Source: Phycisphaerales bacterium UBA7800 (GTDB taxonomy: Bacteria > Planctomycetota > Phycisphaerae > Phycisphaerales > Phycisphaeraceae). Taken from it: a DNA stretch of 64,000 nucleotides. The translations under genes were made by a program, and so were the position numbers. The notes beneath the pieces were generated by a model, which ran no database searches, was not told where the DNA came from, and worked only from the letters and a program-made list of their open reading frames with translations. Shown piece by piece: positions 45,821-53,535 of the stretch. The stretch covers positions 79,970 through 143,969 of the forward strand of contig DLCK01000084.1 in assembly GCA_002480565.1 (NCBI GenBank). Direction: 5' to 3'. Position 1 is the stretch's first letter, and each line of letters opens with the position of its first letter.

Positions 45821-45862
45821 TGCGATCTGACTTTTTCAAACGTTCAATATTGACAGATCGCA
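45821..45862. repeat. Inverted repeat in convergent mraY gap
   Basis: TGCGATCTG (45821-45829) pairs perfectly with CAGATCGCA (45854-45862). There is no good T-run, so a terminator role is uncertain. Confidence 0.4.
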
Positions 45863-45864
45863 AC

Positions 45865-47754
45865 TCACTGCGAGAGTCCGGGGATGACCACCAGTTCACC
45901 ACTTCGAACAGCAATTGTCTCCAGTGATTCAACCTGTTGATACTGCCCGTTGGGGCCTTGGATTTTGCAACGATAGATACGGGTTTGACCTGTGGGTGCG
46001 ATACTGATCTGCTGCTCGGTCTCCGACGGATTAAGAAGCAGTGTGGTCCATAAGTCCGTTTGTGTTTGAACCTTTAATATCAGAAGCGTTGGATGTGAAA
46101 TTCGCTGTATTTGCCGTGAATTTTCACCATCGGGCCATGCGGTCAAGCCGTAACCAAGCGGGGTATCAGCTGCAATGGCTGACGGATCGTTTGCTGAGAG
46201 ATGGACCCAAATTTGTTTTTCATCGATTGCAGTAATCTGCTGAACATCACTGCCGGATACTTGCAGATGCAGGTTACCTGATGTGATATTCCCGTTGCCT
46301 GAGATCACCGCTTGATGTCCCAAATTGATATACCCGCGTGGCACTGCACTGATCGCATCGGCATCTTTCCAACTGATCAACCAACCGGCCAAACCTTTGC
46401 CATCCGCAAACCAGAGTTGAGCGGTATGATGCCCATTGGATGGCGGCGCACCAGCATTTCCGTAGTACGGCATCCGTGGGTCAAACACCATGGCTGATGC
46501 GATCCAGTTCTCACCCACAATGCTCCGATGGGCATGGACCTGCTCAGCTGGGACCACCATGTACGCACCATTGGGACGGGCGTAAGGCTTGTCCATATTC
46601 TCCGGCGAGACCACATCGATTGCAGCGGTTTGCAGGTAACCATCAAAGCTGTAGCGATCCGTTGAACGGACGATTGACGCGCCGATGCCTGTGTCAACAA
46701 ATGCCTTGCCGGGCATGACCACCTGCCAGCCGTTACTGCGCAGATGCGGACCGCCGTAGTTGGTGTTGTACTTGAGGATGTCCTGCCCAAGTTGCCCGAC
46801 GGGGATGGTTCCATCCCAGAAGTACATGGCGATGTAACTGAAATAATAGGGTTGTTGGGAAGGCAGACGGTATTGCGCCAATGCCCGGGCAATGGGATCG
46901 CGTGACATGCCTGCTGCGATTTCTATGCCATGCATCGGACCGCCGACTTGCCATCGGTGTTTCCACCAAGGCGTGGACGCGCCGTCCCACATGCCGTTTG
47001 CCTGGACATCCTGTGCAAACGTAGCCATGGCTTTGAGACTTTGAGCAACCTGCGGATCTTGGGTGAGCATGTAGTATCGGCCAAGAAACGTCACTTCAAA
47101 CCCGTAATACAAAGGCGTCGGGCCGGACTGTCGCATGTAGTTAAAGGAACCGCCGGGAGCCTGCATCCGCCTTGCACGGGTGATGAGCTTGGCAGCCATC
47201 TGTGCATAAGCATCGTGATCGTAGAGGATCGAAGCCAGTTGAAGGACGACCGCGGACTGATGCAAGGTGTTGGATGCAACTGACTCCCAATACTCGCCCA
47301 CTTCGTTCATGTTGTAATTCTGTTCAACCATCGGTCGCAGATCGCTTAACCACTTGGCATATTGCTCAGCAGGAGCTGAACCCTCTTTTTTCCAAAGGTA
47401 AATCGACTCCATAGATTCGGTCAACGCCCAGAGATTAAGTTGCTCCTCCAGTTCCCTGGCAACCAATGCGTCGGTGGCATCGAGCGCTTTTTGACGTAGT
47501 GTTGCTTCACCTTTGCGTGTGCTTTCGCTGGCGGTATAACCCCATGTGAGCCAGAACGCTGAATTGCTGTCCAAAGCGCGTGTCACATTCAACTCAGCTA
47601 ATTGAAGGTACGGATTATCCGGCGTCTGGATCAAATCCGGATTGCCGCACCAACTGCTCCCACCACGAAAACACTGTGCAGACAGTGGTGACGTCATCAA
47701 AGTAAGCAACAACGCAATCAGAAACAGCGGACGATTAGGCAAAGATAAAGTCAC
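45865..47754 (-). CDS. Secreted protein with probable alpha/alpha-barrel, carbohydrate-related
   Basis: Exported protein of 629 residues with a signal peptide (about 1-26, ending SPLSAQ). The first half is helical with aromatic-rich repeats (HQSAVVLQLASILYDHDAYA, SGPTPLYYGFEVTFLGRYYM), as in polysaccharide lyases. The second half (about 330-629) looks like beta-sandwich. The start is GTG after GGAGAT. I cannot assign a family with confidence. It is the third gene of a LacI regulator-pseudopilin locus. Confidence 0.7.
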   Translation of the reverse strand: MTLSLPNRPLFLIALLLTLMTSPLSAQCFRGGSSWCGNPDLIQTPDNPYLQLAELNVTRALDSNSAFWLTWGYTASESTRKGEATLRQKALDATDALVARELEEQLNLWALTESMESIYLWKKEGSAPAEQYAKWLSDLRPMVEQNYNMNEVGEYWESVASNTLHQSAVVLQLASILYDHDAYAQMAAKLITRARRMQAPGGSFNYMRQSGPTPLYYGFEVTFLGRYYMLTQDPQVAQSLKAMATFAQDVQANGMWDGASTPWWKHRWQVGGPMHGIEIAAGMSRDPIARALAQYRLPSQQPYYFSYIAMYFWDGTIPVGQLGQDILKYNTNYGGPHLRSNGWQVVMPGKAFVDTGIGASIVRSTDRYSFDGYLQTAAIDVVSPENMDKPYARPNGAYMVVPAEQVHAHRSIVGENWIASAMVFDPRMPYYGNAGAPPSNGHHTAQLWFADGKGLAGWLISWKDADAISAVPRGYINLGHQAVISGNGNITSGNLHLQVSGSDVQQITAIDEKQIWVHLSANDPSAIAADTPLGYGLTAWPDGENSRQIQRISHPTLLILKVQTQTDLWTTLLLNPSETEQQISIAPTGQTRIYRCKIQGPNGQYQQVESLETIAVRSGELVVIPGLSQ

Positions 47755-47829
47755 AAGAAATCTCCATTTACAACGTGGTCATCACGTAGTCATTCAGTAA
47801 CGGGAAGTCAGTTGTTAAACAAGCAGTTT

Positions 47830-48546
47830 TTACAGTCCACTAGGCGACGGGGTATTTCGAAGCAACCACGGCGAACCGTTGGACCATGAGTGTGTTTTGG
47901 GTAACACGTTTGTTGAAATGTTCGCAGCACGTCCATCCAGAAATCCGATGGCTACACTGCCTGGCGTGTGTCGAGCGATGAGCGTGCCATAGCCCGGATC
48001 AGTGTCCGCCAGTGCAAAGGATTGGCTGCTTGAGAGGTTCAATCCCATACGTAATCCCCCCACAGCATCGACGACAAAAACCTTATGGCTGGGCTTGTTA
48101 AAGTCCTGTAATTTGTAGGCTGCCCAGATCGGCACCTCGCCACCGCTGCGGTCACCCATGTACGCATTGGGCAAGTACGAAGGGATGTCGTTTAGCGTAT
48201 TGCCAAGTGGTTTCTCTGGACAGTTGAATACCGCACTTCCCGGTTCACCAGGCAGAGGCATGTACTTGCTTTGCGAAGCTGTCAGAAACCGGGCCAGTTT
48301 GTTGAATGTAGCCTTCACCGGACTCCATCCATCATCACTCCAACCATGCGGGAGATAGCCTCTGTTTTCATCCTGATACATCGCGCTGGCAAGACCGAGC
48401 TGTCGCATGTTGTTCAAACACATCACCCCACGCGCTGAGCGACGCGCACCAGCCAATGCCGGCAGAAGAACCGCAATCAATAGCGAGATAATCGAAATCA
48501 CAACCAGTAATTCAATCAACGTAAATGCGTCAGATCGCTTGGACAT
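47830..48546 (-). CDS. DUF1559-like type II secretion pseudopilin
   Basis: Pseudopilin of 238 residues. The class III signal has Ala before FTLIELLVVISIISLLIAVL, with Glu at mature position 5. The following PALAGARRSARGVMCLNNMRQ matches the planctomycete prepilin-like family. The C terminus has an H-x(10)-DG ending FLDGRA. ATG follows AAGGA. It sits 47 bp after the LacI gene and 75 bp before a secreted protein gene, the same order as at 18 kb. Confidence 0.9.
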   Translation of the reverse strand: MSKRSDAFTLIELLVVISIISLLIAVLLPALAGARRSARGVMCLNNMRQLGLASAMYQDENRGYLPHGWSDDGWSPVKATFNKLARFLTASQSKYMPLPGEPGSAVFNCPEKPLGNTLNDIPSYLPNAYMGDRSGGEVPIWAAYKLQDFNKPSHKVFVVDAVGGLRMGLNLSSSQSFALADTDPGYGTLIARHTPGSVAIGFLDGRAANISTNVLPKTHSWSNGSPWLLRNTPSPSGL

Positions 48547-48593
48547 CAGAGAATCCTTAAAGGGGTAAATTAAGTGTGAAAACGTGCGTTGGA

Positions 48594-49676
48594 TTAATCT
48601 TCACAAACCGCTGCAACACTGCGACGCTCAACAAGCTGCGGGAGAACCATGACACTTTTTTCAGCTACCGCTTCACCTGCAAGTCGAGCACGGAGCATGT
48701 TCAATGCTGACTGAACCATCGTTGAAAAATCTGGCTCCACACAATGCAAACACGGCGGACTCTTCATTGCATCGGCTGCCATCCCGTAAGTGATAATGCT
48801 CAAATCACGTGGGACCGACAAACCTTTTTCCATCGCTGCATACACCATGCAACGTGCATCGGGAACACCTTGGCCGATGACAGCGGTTGGACGGTTTTGA
48901 CCTGTCAGTAATGACTGCGCATTGACCAATTGTTCATCAATCCATTGTTCACGATTGTGACCTGATTGCTTGCTGATGAGCTTGATCCATTGCCCTTGCT
49001 GATCATCAAGTTGAAAGTCCGCCACGGCGCGTTTGAATTCATCAATGCCACTGCGGTGAACTGGATAATTGCTATCCACACCAAGGTATGCAAACTGGCG
49101 ATGTCCCAGAGCAGCAAGGTGTTGGACTGCGTTGTAAATACCTAGGCCCGTATTGTTCCAAACGTTGTATTCACCAACATGATCCAAATACACACATGGA
49201 TATTGCTTGGCATTATCCTTGAACCATTTTGCAAGTTTGGGGGAATTGACCTGGCCGCAGATCAGCGCGCCGTCGGCCTGGCCTCCGGTAAAACATTCGG
49301 GGGCAACTTGATCCTTGCCTGATTCAAGATACTCGATTTCAAAACCGACTTTCATACGCGAACAGGCACTGACAAACTCGGCAATGATCGGACCATGTGA
49401 GCCGGACTGCGAAATCACGGTCGCCCCTTTGTTGGCACCGACAATCATGATGAGCGCTAACCGCCCTGTCTTTGAAGCACGTAATAGTCGGGCTGCCAGT
49501 TTCGGACGGTATCCCATCTGGCTGGCAATGTCATGTATCCGCTGCTTCAAGTCAGGACTGACGCGGCCGGTATTGTGCAACGCTGAGGAGACAGTTGTTA
49601 CAGCCACACCAGCCTGCTGAGCAATATCGCGCATCGTGACACGGTTTGAAGTAACAGTCTGTGATCGGGGAGTCAT
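48594..49676 (-). CDS. LacI family transcriptional regulator
   Basis: Regulator of 360 residues. The DNA-binding helix-turn-helix is canonical: TMRDIAQQAGVAVTTVSSAL, followed by hinge YRPKLAARLLR. A sugar-binding domain covers about 70-345 (LALIMIVGANKGATVI, FAYLGVDSNYPVHRSG). It heads a locus with a pseudopilin and a secreted protein and probably represses it until a sugar is bound. A palindromic operator lies 38 bp upstream of its start. Confidence 0.93.
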   Translation of the reverse strand: MTPRSQTVTSNRVTMRDIAQQAGVAVTTVSSALHNTGRVSPDLKQRIHDIASQMGYRPKLAARLLRASKTGRLALIMIVGANKGATVISQSGSHGPIIAEFVSACSRMKVGFEIEYLESGKDQVAPECFTGGQADGALICGQVNSPKLAKWFKDNAKQYPCVYLDHVGEYNVWNNTGLGIYNAVQHLAALGHRQFAYLGVDSNYPVHRSGIDEFKRAVADFQLDDQQGQWIKLISKQSGHNREQWIDEQLVNAQSLLTGQNRPTAVIGQGVPDARCMVYAAMEKGLSVPRDLSIITYGMAADAMKSPPCLHCVEPDFSTMVQSALNMLRARLAGEAVAEKSVMVLPQLVERRSVAAVCED

Positions 49677-49713
49677 ATTAAATTCAACTTTGCAGAACGA
49701 AATGCAGTTTTGT

Positions 49714-49733
49714 TTGCGGTTACGTTACTGCAA
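49714..49733. promoter_or_regulatory. Candidate LacI operator upstream of LacI gene
   Basis: TTGCGGTTACGTTACTGCAA matches its own reverse complement at 16 of 20 positions, centred on CG as LacI-family sites are. It probably serves autoregulation. Confidence 0.45.
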
Positions 49734-49832
49734 TTGTAGCGCCGATATTCAGACAGTCAATTAATAGCGTTAAAATTAGTAAAAGTTGGCAAGCAGACCA
49801 GCGTCCAACCTTCACAGTCTTGAGCCGCGCAT

Positions 49833-49866
49833 AAAAAAAGACTCAACCAGTTAAGGTGAGTCTTTA
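49833..49866 (-). terminator. Rho-independent terminator of tRNA-Leu
   Basis: On the minus strand AAAGACTCACC pairs with GGTTGAGTCTTT (one G-T pair) and runs into a T-tract directly after the tRNA. Confidence 0.85.
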
Positions 49867-49868
49867 AG

Positions 49869-49954
49869 TGCGGCCAAGAGGAGTCGAACCTCCACGGGGT
49901 TTTACCCCCACTAGGACCTGAACCTAGCGCGTCTGCCAATTCCGCCATGGCCGC
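49869..49954 (-). tRNA. tRNA-Leu (CAG)
   Basis: Class II tRNA of 86 nt with a long variable arm (TGGGGGTAAAACCCCG). Acceptor GCGGCCA pairs with TGGCCGC and the discriminator is A. The anticodon stem CTAGG/CCTAG has loop TTCAGGT, giving CAG. CCA is not encoded. Confidence 0.97.
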
Positions 49955-50033
49955 AGTGCAGGAGGAATAGTGTAGGGATTGTTGGTGATTCGTCAAGTCA
50001 GTAACTGACGGAATTCCTGAGCGTATTTTTCTT

Positions 50034-50127
50034 TAACCACTGAACCACAGAGACACAGAGCCGAACAAATGAGAGTAAAAATCTCTGTATTTGTCTTACT
50101 CTGTGCCTCGGTGACTCTGTGGTTATT
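50034..50127. repeat. Paired inverted repeat, family A (CACAGAG)
   Basis: The left arm AACCACAGAGACACAGAG pairs with the right arm CTCGGTGACTCTGTGGTT; the centre is about 35 bp. It lies between hslV and tRNA-Leu. Confidence 0.85.
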
Positions 50128-50157
50128 TTCCTAATTGCCCGACACCTAAACCAAGGA

Positions 50158-50712
50158 TCACAATTCCAATGTCGTGATATGCGTATTGGTGTAGATGCAG
50201 GTTTCGCCTGCGATTTGCATCGCGTTTTTGACGATGTCAATCGCTGCCATATCCGTGTGTCGCACCAACGCCCGCGCGGCAGAGGCGGCATAGTCTCCGC
50301 CGGAACCGATTGCCAGTACGCCGTCGGAGGGTTCGATCACATCGCCACTGCCGGAGATCAGCAGACTGCACGACTTGTCCGCGACTGCGAGCAGACTTTC
50401 CAAACGCCTGAGCATGCGATCCGTCCGCCAGAGCTTGGCCAACTCAATGGCAGCTTTCTTCATGTTTGCAGGCGTTTCCTTGAGCTTGAGTTCAAACTTA
50501 TCCAACAGTGCAAACGCATCGGCAGCAGAACCGGCAAAGCCCACGAGCACGCCTGCGCTATCCGCACCAATCCCTTCAAGCTTGCGGACTTTCACCGCAT
50601 CTCCCTTGGCGACCACGTTCTGCATGGTCACCTGGCCGTCGCCTGCAATGGCAATCTGATTATCTCGACGGACTGAAAGAATCGTCGTTGCATGAAACTG
50701 GGGAATGCTCAT
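50158..50712 (-). CDS. hslV: ATP-dependent protease subunit HslV
   Basis: Threonine peptidase of the HslUV protease, 184 residues. The catalytic N-terminal pair is TT in FHATTILSVRRDNQ (Thr9-Thr10), after an 8-residue propeptide. AGDGQVTM, GFAGSAADAFALLDKFE and AIGSGGDYAASAARAL are conserved. The partner ATPase gene hslU is not adjacent. Confidence 0.95.
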   Translation of the reverse strand: MSIPQFHATTILSVRRDNQIAIAGDGQVTMQNVVAKGDAVKVRKLEGIGADSAGVLVGFAGSAADAFALLDKFELKLKETPANMKKAAIELAKLWRTDRMLRRLESLLAVADKSCSLLISGSGDVIEPSDGVLAIGSGGDYAASAARALVRHTDMAAIDIVKNAMQIAGETCIYTNTHITTLEL

Positions 50713-50737
50713 ATCGGTTTACTTTCCATCACTATAG

Positions 50738-50812
50738 TTGAACCACAGAGTCACAGAGGCACAGAGTTTAAGACAATGACTTCTCTGCCCCTCTATAACG
50801 CTGTGGTGAAAG
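50738..50812. repeat. Paired inverted repeat, family A (CACAGAG), short
   Basis: GAACCACAGAGTCACAGAGG is followed after about 20 bp by a degenerate inverse ending CGCTGTGGTG. It lies in the divergent hslV-rsmH gap. Confidence 0.7.
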
Positions 50813-50868
50813 CCAAAATCATTTGTCATTACCAAGATCATAACAGACAAAACGGTTATAGTGTCCAC

Positions 50869-51795
50869 ATGGATTCACAGTCGCCATCGTCCAAAGAAAT
50901 CGGGCATATCCCAGTGCTCTATCAGCCGATTCTTGACCTCTTTGAGATCAAGCCCGGCATGGTGTATCTGGACTGCACTGCTGGACGTGGCGGGCATGCG
51001 GAGATGGTAGCTCAGCAGATGGACGAAACCGGCCATGTGATTGCGCTGGATGCTGATCCTACCAACGCAGATTTTACGCGTAACCGCCTGGCGGACGCCA
51101 AATGCAAAGTGGATGTACTGCATCGTAACTTTGCTCAAATCCCCAGCATCCTTGAGGAGTTGGAACTCGATGGTGTGGATCTGCTGCTGGCGGATTTGGG
51201 CTTTGCATCCAATCAGATGGACGATCCTCAGCGAGGCATGACCTTTCAGGCCGACGGGCCGTTGGATATGCGATTAAACCCGGATTTACCGACCACCGCA
51301 GCGGATATCGTGAACCGGACACCTGAAAATGAGCTCGCGGATTTAATCTTCCAACTCGGTGAAGAAAGGCTGAGTCGACGGATTGCCAAAAAAATTGTGC
51401 AAATTCGATCCCAAGAGCCGATAAAAAATACATTGGCGCTAGCAGATTTAGTGAGTAGCTGCTTTCCGCCTCATCAACGCGGCAAACGGGCCCGTATCCA
51501 TCCTGCCACGAGAACGTTCATGGCATTACGGATTGCGGTCAATGAAGAACTGCTGGCATTGGATCGTTTGCTCGACGCCTTGCCACGGATCATCAAGCCC
51601 GGCGGTGTTGCGGCGATTATCAGCTTTCACTCACTGGAAGATCGACGGGTCAAGCAGAAGTTTTTGCAGTTTGACCAAAATGATTGTGCAAAACGCTTAA
51701 CGCGAAAGCCAATTGTTGCAGATGATGCCGAAATAAGGCAAAATTCAAGGAGTCGATCTGCTAAACTAAGGGCTGTCCGATTCACATCGGCATAA
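50869..51795 (+). CDS. rsmH: 16S rRNA (cytosine(1402)-N4)-methyltransferase
   Basis: RsmH (MraW) methylates C1402 of 16S rRNA and classically starts the dcw cluster. The protein is 308 residues. Conserved are HIPVLYQPILDLF, DCTAGRGGHAEMV, GVDLLLADLGFASNQMD and ISFHSLEDRRVKQKF. ATG at 50869 fits the family start. mraZ is absent upstream. Confidence 0.96.
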   Translation: MDSQSPSSKEIGHIPVLYQPILDLFEIKPGMVYLDCTAGRGGHAEMVAQQMDETGHVIALDADPTNADFTRNRLADAKCKVDVLHRNFAQIPSILEELELDGVDLLLADLGFASNQMDDPQRGMTFQADGPLDMRLNPDLPTTAADIVNRTPENELADLIFQLGEERLSRRIAKKIVQIRSQEPIKNTLALADLVSSCFPPHQRGKRARIHPATRTFMALRIAVNEELLALDRLLDALPRIIKPGGVAAIISFHSLEDRRVKQKFLQFDQNDCAKRLTRKPIVADDAEIRQNSRSRSAKLRAVRFTSA

Positions 51796-51872
51796 GGCCA
51801 ATTGACAGAATGTTCGGCAGGGGAAATACCCGTTCAAGGATGAATGGGTTGGCAAGCAAGGATGGAGCCAAG

Positions 51873-53015
51873 ATGACGCGTGAAACCAAAGTCGGCCTAC
51901 TCGTAGGGATGGGCATCATTCTGCTAATCGGCATTGTGGTCAGCGATCATCTCTCCAAGGTCCAGCAACAGCCACCAGCCAACTTCATGGACATGAGCCG
52001 CGAAACCTTCGACAGTCTCATCACCAACAATCGCTCCAATACCCTGCCAAGCAGCGTTCCCGTGGCAACTCCCGCCCGAGGCACACTCCTGGAGCGGAGC
52101 AACCCCCTGCCACTTCCCAATGAAGTGACCACACCCATCACGCCTCAACCAAGTAACCGCATCGTTGAAGAGACTGCCCGTTACAACAATCAACCTCCTG
52201 CATCCAACTCATATGCCCCGCGAGCCAATGAGCCTCGCAATATCCCCGATGCCCAACCGCCCATTCACACGCGGACGCCTCAGCCCCGCCGTGTCGAAGA
52301 CATGAGCGAGGAACAAGCTGTCGCCTCTCGTACAACACGAATCACTCCGCCTATGGCAGTACGTGTTGAACACCAACCCCGTACCACCGGCATGTATCAC
52401 ACGGTCATCGCTGATGAAAATCTCTACGTGATCGCCAAGCGTTACTACGGTGACGGCGAACTCTGGCGTCTGATTCGTGATGCCAACCCACGCCTGGTAA
52501 CTCGCGATGGTGCAATCATGCTCGGATCACGCCTATTGATTCCCAGCAAGCAACAAGTCCGCCAACACCAAAATGATGCCACACTCACCCAGGCGCCTGT
52601 CATTGTCCAACGCGAGATCACCGTCAAATCCGGTGACACCCTTTCAGAACTTGCCAAGACGCATCTTGGCAGTGCCGCCGATTGGGATGAATTACTCGAA
52701 GCCAACCGTGACAAGCTTTCTCGTCCTGAACAATTGCGTGTCGGCATGACACTTAAACTGCCTGCCAAAGCCATTAAACGTGCGACTGAACAACTGAACC
52801 AGGCATCCGGCAATACAACAACCAGTCGCCAACCTCAACCAACCACGACACGCCCCAAGACCTATACCGTCAAGTCCGGCGACACCCTTAGCAGTATCGC
52901 AGCCCAGACACTGGGGTCTGCCAACAAGTGGTACACGCTTTACAAGTACAACAAGTCCACCATCAGCGATCCAGACAACCTGACGGTCGGTACGACCATC
53001 AAAATCCCGGATTAA
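51873..53015 (+). CDS. Membrane-anchored protein with three LysM domains
   Basis: Protein of 380 residues with an N-terminal membrane segment (about 7-24), a long Pro/Thr/Asn-rich linker, then LysM domains at about 172-225, 248-298 and 330-380. LysM 2 and 3 start TVKSGDTLSELAKTHLGSA and TVKSGDTLSSIAAQTLGSA. LysM binds peptidoglycan glycan strands. ATG at 51873 follows GGAG. Its place between rsmH and ftsL suggests a role in the cell wall or division. Confidence 0.9.
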   Translation: MTRETKVGLLVGMGIILLIGIVVSDHLSKVQQQPPANFMDMSRETFDSLITNNRSNTLPSSVPVATPARGTLLERSNPLPLPNEVTTPITPQPSNRIVEETARYNNQPPASNSYAPRANEPRNIPDAQPPIHTRTPQPRRVEDMSEEQAVASRTTRITPPMAVRVEHQPRTTGMYHTVIADENLYVIAKRYYGDGELWRLIRDANPRLVTRDGAIMLGSRLLIPSKQQVRQHQNDATLTQAPVIVQREITVKSGDTLSELAKTHLGSAADWDELLEANRDKLSRPEQLRVGMTLKLPAKAIKRATEQLNQASGNTTTSRQPQPTTTRPKTYTVKSGDTLSSIAAQTLGSANKWYTLYKYNKSTISDPDNLTVGTTIKIPD

Positions 53016-53232
53016 GACGACGAGCTATTTTAGCCGTCAAGATGCCCAAAACGTCCGATCAAGACATGCTTTGGCGATGAGTGGTCAATCTTAATTTGCA
53101 TTGCACTGTTTCTGACCTTGGCATACTTAACGCCATGATGGTTCAATGCCCTACAGAAATTTTTGGCCTCAAACCCCTAATCCAGCCGATTCTTAATGCA
53201 TTGTTCCCTCCAGTTGGAATCGGTTGTCGCAT

Positions 53233-53535
53233 ATGTTTTACAAGCTTGCCATCCTGGTCATTTGTGCCACGCTTACTGGCATGACACTGTTGATGCTTCG
53301 GCATCATCGTTATGAGACCATGTACCAAATGGCCAAGGTTCAGCGGCAGATCACCCTTACCCGCCAGCAACTCTGGGAACAGCAGACTCATATTGCCCAT
53401 AAAATCGAGCCTGGCAAACTTCAGGACACACTGGCTATATCCGAGCTGGCGTTGCAGTCCGTAGTACCTGTGCCCCATGCCCATATCCCGCAAATCCGAA
53501 CTGCCAGTAAGCAAGACGATATCACCGTGCCATGA
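53233..53535 (+). CDS. FtsL-like division protein
   Basis: Small protein of 100 residues: a short N terminus, one membrane segment (about 5-22), then a coiled-coil-like region (ETMYQMAKVQRQITLTRQQL). Sequence similarity is weak, as is usual for FtsL. The position between rsmH and ftsI, and the ATGA overlap with ftsI, make it the best FtsL candidate; the name is inference. Confidence 0.65.
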   Translation: MFYKLAILVICATLTGMTLLMLRHHRYETMYQMAKVQRQITLTRQQLWEQQTHIAHKIEPGKLQDTLAISELALQSVVPVPHAHIPQIRTASKQDDITVP

